Below the pieces are notes generated by a model that ran no database searches, had not been told where the DNA came from, and saw only the letters and a list, made by a program, of their open reading frames with translations. Of a stretch of 64,000 nt of DNA, positions 24,702 to 34,722 are shown piece by piece; position 1 is the stretch's first letter; each line of letters begins with the position of its first letter. This stretch comes from Metellina segmentata (taxonomy: Eukaryota > Arthropoda > Arachnida > Araneae > Tetragnathidae), in contig OX375873.1 of NCBI GenBank assembly GCA_947359465.1, positions 75,332,278-75,396,277 on the forward strand, read 5' to 3'. The position numbers were made by a program, and so were the translations under genes.

Positions 24702-25228
24702 TGTAAGAATTTGACGGACAGCTGGTTTAAAATTAAACTATTTATTTACATAAATTAAATATTTACAAGAAAATTTGAAAAGATAATTAAGGGCACAGCC
24801 ATCGACAACCGAAACCTGCCTGAAGCCAAAGTAACAAAATGACAAACAGAGACGTCTGTCTCTCGTCGATTCTCGAGTCCGAATCCTCCTAAAATCCATG
24901 TTCGCTTCGCTCAACAGAACCGCCGCTGACAACGAGAGGGGGGTGAATTCCGAGCCCTCTAGAGATGTTTATGTCCTCTCCAGAACAGAAACACCCCCAC
25001 ACAGATACGAAAACCGTCTGTCATGCCGACTTGAGTATCCCACAGCAAAACTTGATCCCAGACATGGGATTAGGGAACCGACGGAAACTCCAGCTGTGTA
25101 TGGATCAAATGGAACGCCGGGCCGCCGATGAGCCGCACGTGCAGAGTCTGAAGTTGTTTTTGCATTTCGAAACATTCCAGCGTCCACGTGTTAGGGAAAA
25201 GGGTCGGCTAGTACCATATGGTACAACA
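24702..25228 (-). mobile_element. Possible solo LTR (minus orientation)
   Basis: A block much richer in G+C than its flanks starts TGTAAGAATTTG and ends GGTACAACA, i.e. with the TG...CA ends of an LTR. Read on minus it has an AATAAA polyadenylation signal (TTTATT at 24741-24746 on plus) near its 3' end. No flanking target duplication was found and no internal retroelement region adjoins it, so the boundaries and identity are tentative. It lies only about 30 bp from the gypsy LTR at 25.26 kb, and it contains the perfect palindrome GTACCATATGGTAC near 25211. Confidence 0.35.
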
Positions 25229-25260
25229 CAGATTATTCTCTTAAGTACACAGATAATACT

Positions 25261-25508
25261 TGTTTGGCCGCTGTTGGCGATTATTTTAGGAGAGTTCTTG
25301 GCAACCCTCCTAATGCATGGAAAGTTGCCATAGAGAAAATTGCATTCGGATATTTGTCTCGGCTGAGAGAGGCTGTTTTGTTTATTAGGTGCGATGTACA
25401 GCACCTGATGAAATGGTATTTGTCTTTATATGTGTGCTCTTTATATCGTGTAATTAAATTGTTAGTTTTATAACGTCGTGTTTGGTTACTGAGAGAGAAG
25501 AAGATCAC
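25261..25508 (+). repeat. Left LTR of gypsy element
   Basis: This segment (TTTGGCCGCTGTTGGCGA...) aligns over its full length with 28702-28956 in the same orientation. The long identical stretches include AGAGAGGCTGTTTTGTTT, GGTGCGATGTACAGCACCTG and GTCTTTATATGTGTGCTCTT. By eye about one position in ten differs. The two copies bracket a Ty3/gypsy pol remnant, so they are read as its LTRs. The outer left edge is uncertain because the first few bases (TGTGATA in the right copy) are not conserved here. Confidence 0.8.
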
Positions 25509-25754
25509 AACACGCTCTCTTTCGAGAACAACCAGGAGATTAATTTGAAAGTACTCGAAACGAAATCTGGACCTAAAGATGTTTAAATCTGTGAAGAAAG
25601 AATATATTGTTACGGTTTTGATGGAAATCTTTGGACCAGTGGTTGTGTGTGTGTGGCAACTTGAAACTGATGGACTTAAAAAATAAACTGTTAAATAGTA
25701 AAGAATTCTTGGCATATACGGAATTTGTTAAAGAGATTTGTTTAGTCGGGGGAA

Positions 25755-26570
25755 TACATTGAAGACATAGCAATCTTTTCTAATGACATGCAAAATCACT
25801 TACAACATTTAGGACTCATTCTTACGAAGTTAGAAGAACTGAAATTTACAGGGAATCTACAAAAGTGTGCATTTGCAAGTTCATAAATAAAATATTTAGG
25901 CCATATAATCGGGTCTGGGAAACATCAACCGATCCATGCAAAATAAAAGCAATTTATCAACTACCAAGACCTGAGACCAAGAAACGATTGAGAAGCATGC
26001 TTGGATTATGTAATTATTATCAATAATACATACTCTGTTATGCAGAAGTAGCTTTACCTCTGACAGAACTAACAAAGAAGAGAGTTCCCGATAATATACC
26101 CTGGTCGCATGCACACGACGAGGCCTTCAGCAAAATGAAGTCTGCGTTAGTGAAAGCTCCTGCTCTGCACACTCCCGTTATGAGTGAATCATTCATAATT
26201 CACACAGATGCGTCTTAGTATGGTGCTGTCGCTTGTGTATCACAAAATATTCAAGGAAAGCCCCAACCTATAGCGTATGGCAGCCAAAAGTTGAATAAAA
26301 CACAACACGCGGGGTCTACTATATATAGGGAAACATATGCCATTGTATGGAACTTAAAGAAGATTGAAACTTCAGTTTTAGGTTCCAAAATTGAACTTTT
26401 TATCGATTACAATCCCGTGTCGTATCTTACGAAGTGGGCTCCTCAATCTTTACGTTTATAACGTTGGGTCTTTGCTCTTCAAGAATATAACATCACGATA
26501 AAACATTGCCCAGAAACCAAAATGTCTCACGCGGATGCATTATCAAGATTATTTTCTGATGTGTAAGTGT
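25755..26570 (+). pseudogene. Ty3/gypsy pol remnant (RT thumb and RNase H)
   Basis: The remnant starts within the reverse transcriptase C-terminal part (EDIAIFSND, LEELKFTGNLQKCAF, KYLGHIIGSG), passes through a stop-rich connection, and reaches a readable RNase H domain. That domain shows HTDAS (catalytic Asp region), YGAVACVSQN, PIAYGSQKLNKTQ, YRETYAIVWNL and the C-terminal SHADALSRL, a hallmark of gypsy RNase H. Gag, protease, the RT catalytic core and integrase are missing: only about 250 bp separates the left LTR from the RT remnant, and no integrase follows. Stops include one just after HTDAS. The element is dead. Confidence 0.9.
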
Positions 26571-26718
26571 GACAGTTAGCAATAACTTCTATTTAAATTG
26601 ATTTTATTCACTATCCTTTCTGTGTTTATTTACATTTATCTTGATTTTCTATTGTGTATCCTGATTTCATTTTAATATATAAGGTTAATTATGAGATATT
26701 TTCTTTCACAGAGATATA

Positions 26719-28244
26719 CACTGGTGAAATAAATTAAGAGAATTTGCATATTTTATCGAATTTCATAAAAAGAACTGAACTGAATGTAAAACCACTGCTT
26801 CTAGACAAAAATGCAAATCTTGTACGTCAAATACGTAAGCGTACACGTGTGTGTAGACGGAGACAGTACAGAAACAAGATTTATAAGCGCGTGTAACTTA
26901 AGACGCATTTCGTTCGCTAGCACACCTCGGCTAATTTCTTGGTGTTATTTTGCAGCAATCGATTAATTTCAAATTGTAACAGTAAAAATGAGAAACCACC
27001 AACGTTTAGATAATGAAATGAGGTGGCGAATTGTGGGGAGGCTAGAAGCAGACCAATCTCCTATCCAAATTCGTAGAGAGTTCAATTTAACGCCCATCGT
27101 CGTGTTTAACTAATGGAAACAGTTCCAGGATACCGTATCCATTGAAAGGAAGCCTGGGCAAGGTCGTCCAAGAGCCACGACGGCCAGAGAAGATCGCAAT
27201 TTGTCGATTATAGCGAGGCGTAACAGGAGTGCTACAGCTTCTCAGCTCTCTCGTGACTTGTATGCAGCCACAGGAACCCGTGTATCAAGGGTGACTGTTT
27301 CCAAAAGACTTCATGAGAGAGGGTTGTTCGTAAGAAGACCTGCTGTTTGCGTCCCGCTCACTTCTACGAACAGGAGAATCCGTTTATCATGGTGCAGAGA
27401 GCATAGAGATTGGAGTATGGATCAATGGGCGACCGTTCTCTTCACTGATGATTCCCGGTTCAGCCTAAACACCGATTCTCGCTGTACGTTCATATGAAGA
27501 GAACCAGGGACCCGCTACCTACCCTCCAATGTCCGCGAAATCAACCATTATGGCGGATCAGGTTTAATGGTCTGGGCATGCATCATGATGGATGGCTGCA
27601 CACCTCTCCAGGTCTTTGAAAGAGGCAGTGTGACTGGTGTGAGGTATATAGATGAGGTCTTGGAGCCCTATGTTCGCATTTTCAGGGGGTGCAGTTGGCC
27701 CTGAGTTCATTTTAATGGCCGATAAAGCGAGGCCCCATAGAGCTCTTCTGGTCAATGAATTTCTAGAGAGTGAGGATATTCGCCGGATGGACTGGCCAGC
27801 CAGATCTCCAGACCTTAACCCTATAGAGCATGTCTGGGACGCTCTGGGGAGGGCAATTGCAACTCGCAACCCCCCTCCAAGATCTGTCCAGGGAATGAAA
27901 ACAGCGGTTCTGAACGCGTGGGACCAATTGCCACAGGATATGATAAACTGCCTTATTTCAAGTATGAAATCACGCTACGAGACCTGTATATCTGTAAGAG
28001 GGGACCATACCCCCTATTAACCCATTTTTTTTGTTTATTCTGCAACCGCTGTTTCATACCTTCCGAATCCAACGAGTGTTACGCACGATCATGCGTGTGT
28101 ATTACAATTATTGAATCAGTATTTGTTTTGTATTGTATCAATGTATGTATGTACATACCAAATTTCATTAAAATCGGTACAGTAGTTCTAGAGATAATCG
28201 ACCACACACAGGTCTGGAAATTCTCTTAATTTCTTACACCAGTG
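26719..28244 (+). mobile_element. Tc1-like transposon, nearly intact, nested in gypsy
   Basis: The element is bounded by TA at 26717-26718 and 28245-28246. Its ends begin CACTGGTG on both sides; including the TA, 28 of 31 terminal bases match. The length of 1526 bp is normal for Tc1 elements. One transposase gene fills the centre on plus. It lies between the gypsy RNase H remnant and the right LTR, so it inserted into the retroelement after that element had integrated. The 3' untranslated part contains the phrase ACCAAATTTCATTAAAATCG, which resembles RTE tails but is internal to this element. Confidence 0.95.
26988..28020 (+). pseudogene. Tc1-like transposase, about 343 codons, three lesions
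   Basis: From ATG 26988 the order is a helix-turn-helix pair (MRWRIVGRLEADQSPIQIRR; RVTVSKRLHERGL), a GQGRPRATT hinge, and the catalytic domain. That domain has VLFTDDSRFSL (first Asp), FILMADKARPHRA (second Asp) and PARSPDLNPIEHVW (Glu). Exactly 34 residues separate the second Asp from the Glu, so the triad is DD34E and complete. Three lesions are visible: a TAA at 27111-27113, a TGA at 27495-27497, and one extra G in a G run near 27687 that shifts the frame. Otherwise it reads to the stop at 28018-28020. Such light damage implies a young insertion. The second block has MADK where many relatives have MHDN. Confidence 0.93.
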
Positions 28245-28691
28245 TATTTGTTATTTTGTACTTATAGTTACTATATATAATTTTGGTACATAATTTAGGT
28301 AAGAAAATAATAATGATTTCATGCAACTATAATGATGTAATTTTATAACATTTTATCATATCATTGTATACGTATGTTAGTTTTTGAATAGTTAGTGTAG
28401 CCAGAGAGAAAGAATTGGCTGAGATTCCAATTTGATTCGACACAGAAACGTTTGATTTTAAATTTAACTCGTCTAAGTGGAAATGTTTTGTTCATATACA
28501 TATATCATTTTGTCGTCTGCTGTCAATTTAGTTGTTTTATGTCTTGATCTGTTTAAGATATTTTTTTGCTAAAATAATATTTTAAGATATGCTTATTTCA
28601 TATTTTGGAAAAACTAGAGGTAAACCGATCGCAACAATAGGACAATTTTGTTTTCAGATGAAAGTTTGATTTGAAGATGAAACTCCATCTT

Positions 28692-28701
28692 GGCGGGAAG
28701 G
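28692..28701 (+). other. Polypurine tract of gypsy element
   Basis: The purine-rich GGCGGGAAGG directly precedes the right LTR start TGTGATATTTGG. In LTR retrotransposons this is the primer site for plus-strand DNA synthesis. One C interrupts the purines. Position relative to the LTR supports the boundary at 28702. Confidence 0.55.
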
Positions 28702-28956
28702 TGTGATATTTGGCCGCTGTTGGCAATCATTTTAGGAAAGTTCTTGTCGACCCGCCTCCTGCATGGAAGGGTTGCTACAGAGAAAATTGCATTCGGATAT
28801 TTTACTTGACTGAGAGAGGCTGTTTTGTTTTTGAGGTGCGATGTACAGCACCTGATGAAATGATATTTGTCTTTATATGTGTGCTCTTTATATCGTGTAA
28901 TTAAATTGTTATTTTTATAACCTCGTGTCTGGTTATTGAGAAAGAATAACATCACC
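28702..28956 (+). repeat. Right LTR of gypsy element
   Basis: Matches the left LTR at 25261-25508 (see there). It starts TGTGATATTTGGCCGC after a purine tract and ends around AACATCACC. Between the Tc1 insertion and this LTR are about 455 bp of AT-rich sequence that show no integrase or envelope motif. Confidence 0.82.
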
Positions 28957-29216
28957 CATACATATTTACTGATCAAGCCCTTTTTGCTTTGAAATAGTTT
29001 GTTATGAATATTTTTTACGGTTTTATGACATTTTATAAGAAAATCTATGATGGGGTAAACATTGTTCAATTGAGCAAATGATTTTTCACTGCCTAACGAA
29101 AAGCGATGAGCAATTTAAAAAAGCAGCACTAGCTTCTTTTGAAGAAGGGACGCTTATTCCTCCGTCTTCGGAATCTTCGTTTTTATTTATTTTTTTTCTT
29201 TACACTATTCTACATA

Positions 29217-30104
29217 CACAGCCCAGTCACATTAATGTGACCACCACCTACTTTCGATGTCAACGTGAAATAACTAATCACAAAAGGCAGGTGGCAGCAC
29301 ATTGCAGTGGAGTGTATATAAAGGATGTCCTAGGGCATCGGAAAGCATTTCAATCGGTGGCGTAATGTAGAAGCGTAGCAATTTATCCGACGTCCAAAAG
29401 GGCATGATTATTAGCTTTCGGGCCAAGGGTGGAAGCATTTCGGAAACGGCTAATTTTGTGAACTGTTCGCGTGCCGCCGTGGTAAAAGTATACCATGCAT
29501 GGCAAAATGGCACCATCCAAAATCAGCGGCGTGGCACATGTGGTGCACCACGGGCTATAGATGACAGAGGCGAACGAGGGCTACGGAGATGCGTTCGGGC
29601 GAATAGACTTGCAACTGCTGAGCAACTGACGCCCAGAGGAACCAAAGGGCTACCAAGAGTGTATCCTCAACAACGGTTCAGCGAACGTTGCTGCTCATGG
29701 GCCTCCGCAGCAGACCCTGGTTAATGCATCTATGCTGACTGCTGTTCATTGTTGACGAAGGCTGGAATTTGCACGCCAGTACCGCAACTGGACATCCACA
29801 GAGTGGCGACAGGTGGCTTTTTCCGATGAATCACGTTTTATGCTCCATATAATAGATGGACGTTGGCGTATACGGCGTGAAACGTCTGAAAGCAAACACC
29901 CTGCAACAATTGCCGGAAGGATCCAGGCTGGAGGAGGGAGGTAATCTAGCGCAGCTGGCCACGGCACTTGAGCCGGCAACCTCCCAGTGAACACCTTCAG
30001 AAACCTAATTGACTATCTTCCTGCACGTCTCGTAACGGTCCGCTCTGCCAAAGGTGGTTATTCTGGCTTTTGACAGGTGGTCACATTAATGTGACTGGAC
30101 TGTG
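29217..30104 (+). mobile_element. Tc1-like element with palindromic ends, internally deleted
   Basis: Flanked by TA at 29215-29216 and 30105-30106. The ends match over 28 of 29 bases (CACAGCCCAGTCACATT / CACAGTCCAGTCACATT), and each contains the perfect palindrome GTCACATTAATGTGAC. The element is only 888 bp because the central coding region is deleted. It is a non-autonomous derivative. This terminal sequence is one I associate with widespread animal Tc1-like families, from memory only. Confidence 0.93.
29404..30060 (+). pseudogene. Tc1-like transposase with catalytic core deleted
   Basis: The N-terminal half is readable: MIISFRAKGGSISETANF and NCSRAAVVKVYHAW (helix-turn-helix), CGAPRAIDDRGER, ATAEQL. 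After a frame shift come EFARQYRNWTSTEWRQV and AFSDESRFML with the first catalytic Asp, then HPATIAGRIQAGGG. The next recognisable text, FRNLIDYLPARLVTVRSAKG, is the C-terminus. So the stretch carrying the second Asp and the Glu is gone. Additional stops occur in the middle. It cannot make active enzyme. Confidence 0.88.
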
Positions 30105-30109
30105 TATAT

Positions 30110-31030
30110 ATCTTCTACAATTTCGTAGTCACTTGATGTTTCTTATAATACAATGAAAGGGATCCATTTGCACCAAGTTTCGAAAATTTGTCCTGTTTAC
30201 ATTAAGCATCGATTCGTGTTAATCCAAGTCTTCTAAAACGAATGAGTGAATATTATTTGACTATAAAATTTGAAGGGGATGGGAATTTAGTTTGTATTAT
30301 ATATCAGTAACTTGTATTGTGTGAACAAGTTCGTCTTAATTAGGTTTGACATTATATTGTTAAACACATTATTTAAAAACTAAAATTAAGACTCTCGTTT
30401 ATTAAGTACACGACAGACCATCGATAAATTGCATCTCCAAATACCTTCAGCATTCTGTTCTGTTCTACGTGAAAAGAAGTATGAACCAGCCATTTTCTAA
30501 TTCAAAAGCCAAGCATTCCATCATCCTCTTCACGTGACCACTCCATCCTTTAGTCGCATATCCCCCCGTAAACGTTGTTTTCCAGACTACATTCCCGTCA
30601 TTCCAGACTGCATGGTCTTCCGTGCCATCGGGTGATATCTCAGTCCTCACTAACACACCCAGAATATTTATTCCATGGATACGTGGCTATAAACTTCTCA
30701 AGTCATTTAGCACCGAGGCTATCTCTAGTAGAATGGGAAGCAGGAGCCTTGTACACATAACAGTCCTCGCATGCTGTGTAAGGATGAGGAATCTGTTTTC
30801 TAAGGAGTTCTGTCGCGTGTCTAGGTGTCATCTTACGTGATGAAAAGCATTAACACTTAGTTTTCACCCGTAAATAAAAATTTCGGGTTCTCAAACCACT
30901 GTTTGAAAGCATTGCACGTTTGGTTTGTTTCTCTTCCTTTGCTCGCGTTCTAGACAATAATCATTTAAACGAAAAAAATATTTAAGGTTCAGAATAAAGC
31001 TATATGTGAATTTATTAACAACGTAGATAT
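30110..31030. other. Spacer without recognised gene
   Basis: AT-rich with a less AT-rich part at 30400-30850. Overlapping frames on both strands there (30465-30656 minus, 30575-30840 plus) show no known motif and could be remnants of an unrecognised repeat. No RNA gene found. Confidence 0.4.
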
Positions 31031-31037
31031 GGTGTAA

Positions 31038-32490
31038 TACAGTCAAACCTCGATTCGACGAAAACATTGTATCGTTAACAAATTCATATTAATAATAGTT
31101 CGTGCTACCCAAATTCATGAAAAAAAAGTATTATTTCAACAAAAAAATAAACTACTTCCTTATTTACATGACTTACTGTACAGTTCTTGGTCCACAGCTA
31201 AATGGTATTTTTCCCAAAAATCTTATTATCAATCAATCCGTAAGGGAAAGATCGGATAAAAACTCCTCGTAATTTTGAGCAAGGGTCAGATGACGAGTTA
31301 AGGGGTCTAAGAGATGCTATACTCTTAGACCACTTAACTCGTCATCTGAATCTACTTCCGTATTTACATGACTTACTGTACAATTTTTGGTCCACAGATA
31401 AATGGTATTTTCCAAAAAATCTTATGATCAGTCAATCCGTAAGGGAAAGATCGGATAAAAACTCCTCGTAATTTTGAGCAAGGGTCAGATGACGAGTTAA
31501 GGGGTCTAAGAGATGCTATACTCTTAGACCACTTAACTCGTCATCTGAATCTACTTCCGTATTTACATGACTTACTGTACAATTTTTGGTCCACAGATAA
31601 ATGGTATTTTCCAAAAAATCTTATGATCAGTCAATCCGTAAGCGAAAGATCGGATAACAACTCCTCGTAATTTTGAGCAAGGGTCAGATGACGAGTTAAG
31701 TTGTCTAAGAGATGCTATACTCTTAGATCACTTAACTCGTCATCTGAATCTACTTCCGTATTTACATGACTTACTGTACAATTTTTGGTCCACAGATAAA
31801 TGGTATTTTCCAAAAAATCTTATGATCAGTCAATCCGTAAGGGAAAGATCGGATAAAAACTCCTCGTAATTTTGAGCAAGGGTCAGATGACGAGTTAAGG
31901 GGTCTAAGAGATGCTATACTCTTAGACCCCTTAACTCGTCATCTGAATCTACTTCCGTATTTACATGACTTACTGTACAATTTTTGGTCCACAGATAAAT
32001 GGTATTTTCCAAAAAATCTTATGATCAGTCAATCCGTAAGCGAAAGATCGGATAACAACTCCTCGTAATTTTGAGCAAGGGTCAGATGACGAGTTAAGTT
32101 GTCTAAGAGATGCTATACTATTATTATATTCTAAGCTGACATTTTGTTTGAATTCAAAGAAAGTTAAACGTACGCTATAAAAGAAAAATAATTATCTGAA
32201 ACGATGAAACTTCATAGAAGATATGAATTTGTTAATAATCAATGCAATTTTACAATTATCTCTGTATTTCTTTAAGGCGCGAGAAATCTTAATTTCATTT
32301 TATAACTTTTCTAAGGTTTGGATATGTTGACATCAAAATTATGAAAGAAGTACTGACCTTCAAAAATGCAGTTCCAAGAAGGACAAGAGATAACAAAGCC
32401 ATATTTTTTATGAAAATAAAGTAATCCACAAGGTTGGAATAAAGGAAATTTCAGCTCCGTTCGACTTAGGGAACGCGAGGTAATCAGTGT
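31038..32490. mobile_element. Possible pogo-like non-autonomous element containing satellite
   Basis: TACAGTCAAACCTCG at 31038 looks like the outer end of a pogo/Tigger-type element with its TA target. A weaker inverted match (CGTTCGACTTAGGGAACG, GCGAGGTAATCAGTG) lies near 32457-32490. Between them sits the 199-bp satellite. The right end is poor and no transposase is present, so this is a hypothesis about how the satellite got here. Confidence 0.25.
31152..32120. repeat. 199-bp satellite with long hairpin in each unit
   Basis: Units start (CTACTTCC) at 31152, 31352, 31551, 31750 and 31949; the fifth is incomplete. Each full unit contains an inverted repeat. In the fourth unit the arms are 31884-31910 and 31919-31945, 27 bp without mismatch around the loop ATGCTATA; other units have a few mismatches, some of them paired. 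The segment CGTAATTTTGAGCAAGGGTCAGATGACGAG and the segment GGTCCACAGATAAATGG both resemble, in the same order, parts of the SINE at 34.3-34.7 kb, so the satellite may derive from such a SINE. Confidence 0.93.
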
Positions 32491-32499
32491 TTTATGTAG

Positions 32500-33465
32500 T
32501 CGCGATGGGTGGCAATAACTGCGTCAACGCATATCGCCATTGGAAGAGAGGTTTTCAATGTGTGTTTGGGGCCTGTCAGTTCATGCTGCTTCCACTTGTT
32601 GTCGAAGTTCATTTGGCTTAGACGTGGGTGATCTGTGGTGTGCCAGTCGCTGAGCCATCATTAACCAGACTTGTTCAATGGGTGACAGATGTAGCGAACG
32701 GGGTAACCAAGCAAATAAATTAAACCTGGTATCATTGAAAAATAGTTATATGTTGAATGCATGAAACGTGCAGTAAAGCATTGTCCTGTTGGAAAAAATC
32801 ATGAAGATAGGATAAAACAAGACTCGAGATTTGAGATGTAACTGTGGCTGTTGAATGTACTGGCATCACGTTCTAGGCGGGATTAGAATATAATGGTATT
32901 TCATAACATAATAACATGTGACGGACAAGTATTACGATGCATAAAGGAAGAGTTATACATTCTGTAACCACGGTGCCATCAGACTTGAATGTAATTATTG
33001 TGGAATCAAAACACATACTTAGAGACTACAAAACATATTTCTAAGAGTAGGAATAAAGTTAAAAAAAATTACATTAAGAATTTTTTCACATGGTGTTACA
33101 GGACAGCATCGAGATTCGTCTGAAAATACGATATCATGTCATTATTTGTTCATGTGCGCTGTTCTATGCACCATTGCAGCAGCAACCGATTGTTGCGTAT
33201 AGTTAAACGTAGTCACAGGAATAGACTCCTTTGAAAAGTTCTCCGCTGCTGTAGACGACGTCGAATTTTACTTGCTGATAGAGGTTGGTGTACAACACAC
33301 CCTAATTCTTTAGTTAGTGTCCTTGGTGTTGTATGACGATCTGTAATCGTCATGCGGACAAAATGTGTGTCCATTCGTTCGATGGTTAGAGACATGGCAG
33401 CTGCAATAGATTGATAGGTCAATTCATCTCTCCAACACACGCTGATTTCATATTCACATTACTGT
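32500..33465 (-). pseudogene. Tc1-like transposase, strongly decayed
   Basis: On minus, the N-terminal half is the clearest part: CWRDELTYQSIAAAMSLTIE, then RTLTKELGCV and SASKIRRRLQQRRTFQR, as in Tc1 second helix-turn-helix regions. The first catalytic block is faint (DMISYFQTNLDA where the family has FSDESRF). A region of AT-rich sequence of about 200 bp follows, then QQDNALLHVSC (second Asp) and a degenerate end (TSLVNDGSATGTPQ). Many stops and shifts. One of the oldest Tc1 copies in the window; no terminal repeats paired. Confidence 0.75.
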
Positions 33466-34270
33466 GGCCTGATTTTGTAAACCACAAGCACCTGTTTCTT
33501 GGAGGGATGTTCCATAAGACTACACATCCAATACAATCTTTTTCTTTACTAAAAATGCTATTAACATTATAAAAAACTTCTTTTTAACCAGCATTCCTCC
33601 AATATTTACCTTAATAAAAATAAATGTACAACTTTTCATTTCTTCCTCCCGCAAGCCTAAAAAAATAATGTTTGGATTACACACTGTTACTTAAAATATT
33701 AATCACCTTTCGGAATGAGTTTACCAGTTATTTCTAATTATGTTTACTGTTGCGACTCATTACCCTAGTGCAACTCAACTAAATGCTATTTTCACCATTC
33801 GGTTCTTGAAGAACAAGAAAATGAAAAAAGAGGATAGTTGATATACTTTTGCTTTCCCATATTTTTTTACAGAAACCTATATTGAGGTTTATCAAACATT
33901 CGCTTTTGATTAACTAATTACCATCCTTAGTGTAAAGCCCTTGGGAATACACAAACATTACATCTCAAGAACCGGTAACGTCTTATTAATTCTGTCACCG
34001 ACAGCTAAAGAGTGATAATTACGTTGCATTTAGTGAGCAAAAAAATGTGTGTTCCAGTAGAAGGATATTTTATTATTTATTTCTTCCCGTTATCTTCACA
34101 TTAGGGACAATGAGTTAATGAGAAATTAAGCTATCGGATGCTAACGATGAACGAGGAGAAACTAAATAAATTCTCATTAAGACTAAAAAAGTGTTGCAAT
34201 TGGTTACAATAAACTCTTCAAATTTTACAGATTAAATTTGAACTTCCTTTTCAACGCTTGATACAGTAAC
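33466..34270. other. AT-rich spacer
   Basis: Nothing beyond AT-rich sequence was recognised. Confidence 0.45.
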
Positions 34271-34722
34271 CTGATTGTGAGGCAGTTCCTTATGGGGCTT
34301 GTGTAACTAAATATCACACGTAAACTTTAGTTGCAGCAATGTTATGAAAATGGATTCAGAATCAAATTCATCATACTCATATTTGCAACTTTCAATCGAT
34401 CGTGTTATAGGTCGATATTGTAAGTTGAATTTAGGTCGCGCTGTAGCAATACAGCTGGTTATCAGAGCCGGTACAGGATCAGCTAAGAAGGTGAGATCAG
34501 AGGATAACAAATCGTAATTTTGAACCGGGATCAGATGACGAGGTAACATCTGAGCTGACTCGCCATTCTCCAAACTTTCATACCAAACCCACCTCAGAAC
34601 ATTTGAGGCCATGACAAATTTACCGTGCACCAACCCCCATATACATAACGGTCCACGGTTAAATGAAGATTCGAACTCACAGTATGAGGCTCTACCAGCT
34701 AGTCTACTATGACACATGTGTT
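34270..34722 (-). mobile_element. tRNA-derived SINE (family 2)
   Basis: On minus, near 34713 a head contains TAGACTAGCTGGTAGAGCC, an A-box of a tRNA-type RNA polymerase III promoter. GTGAGTTCGAATC, a B-box, follows. The spacing between boxes is shorter than in a tRNA, indicating a deletion in the head. The body continues for several hundred bases without stop codons on minus (34307-34717), but its text matches the SINE-like copy at 3.5 kb and is not a gene. No target duplication was found. The 3' edge near 34270 is uncertain. Confidence 0.65.

Noticed and set aside
25105..25715. Minus-strand frames containing KTASLSRDKYPNAIF, repeated at 28.6-29.0 kb
   Set aside because: They are antisense readings of the two LTR copies, which explains their similarity.
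28140..28200. RTE-like phrase ACCAAATTTCATTAAAATCG
   Set aside because: It is inside the Tc1-like element between stop codon and right terminal repeat, so it belongs to that element.
31300..31760. CRISPR-like array
   Set aside because: The spacing is uniform 199 bp with whole units repeated and no unique spacers; the host is eukaryotic. It is a satellite.
34307..34717. 136-codon minus-strand open frame
   Set aside because: It overlays a tRNA-derived SINE: the sequence contains A- and B-box motifs and its body recurs at 3.5 kb.
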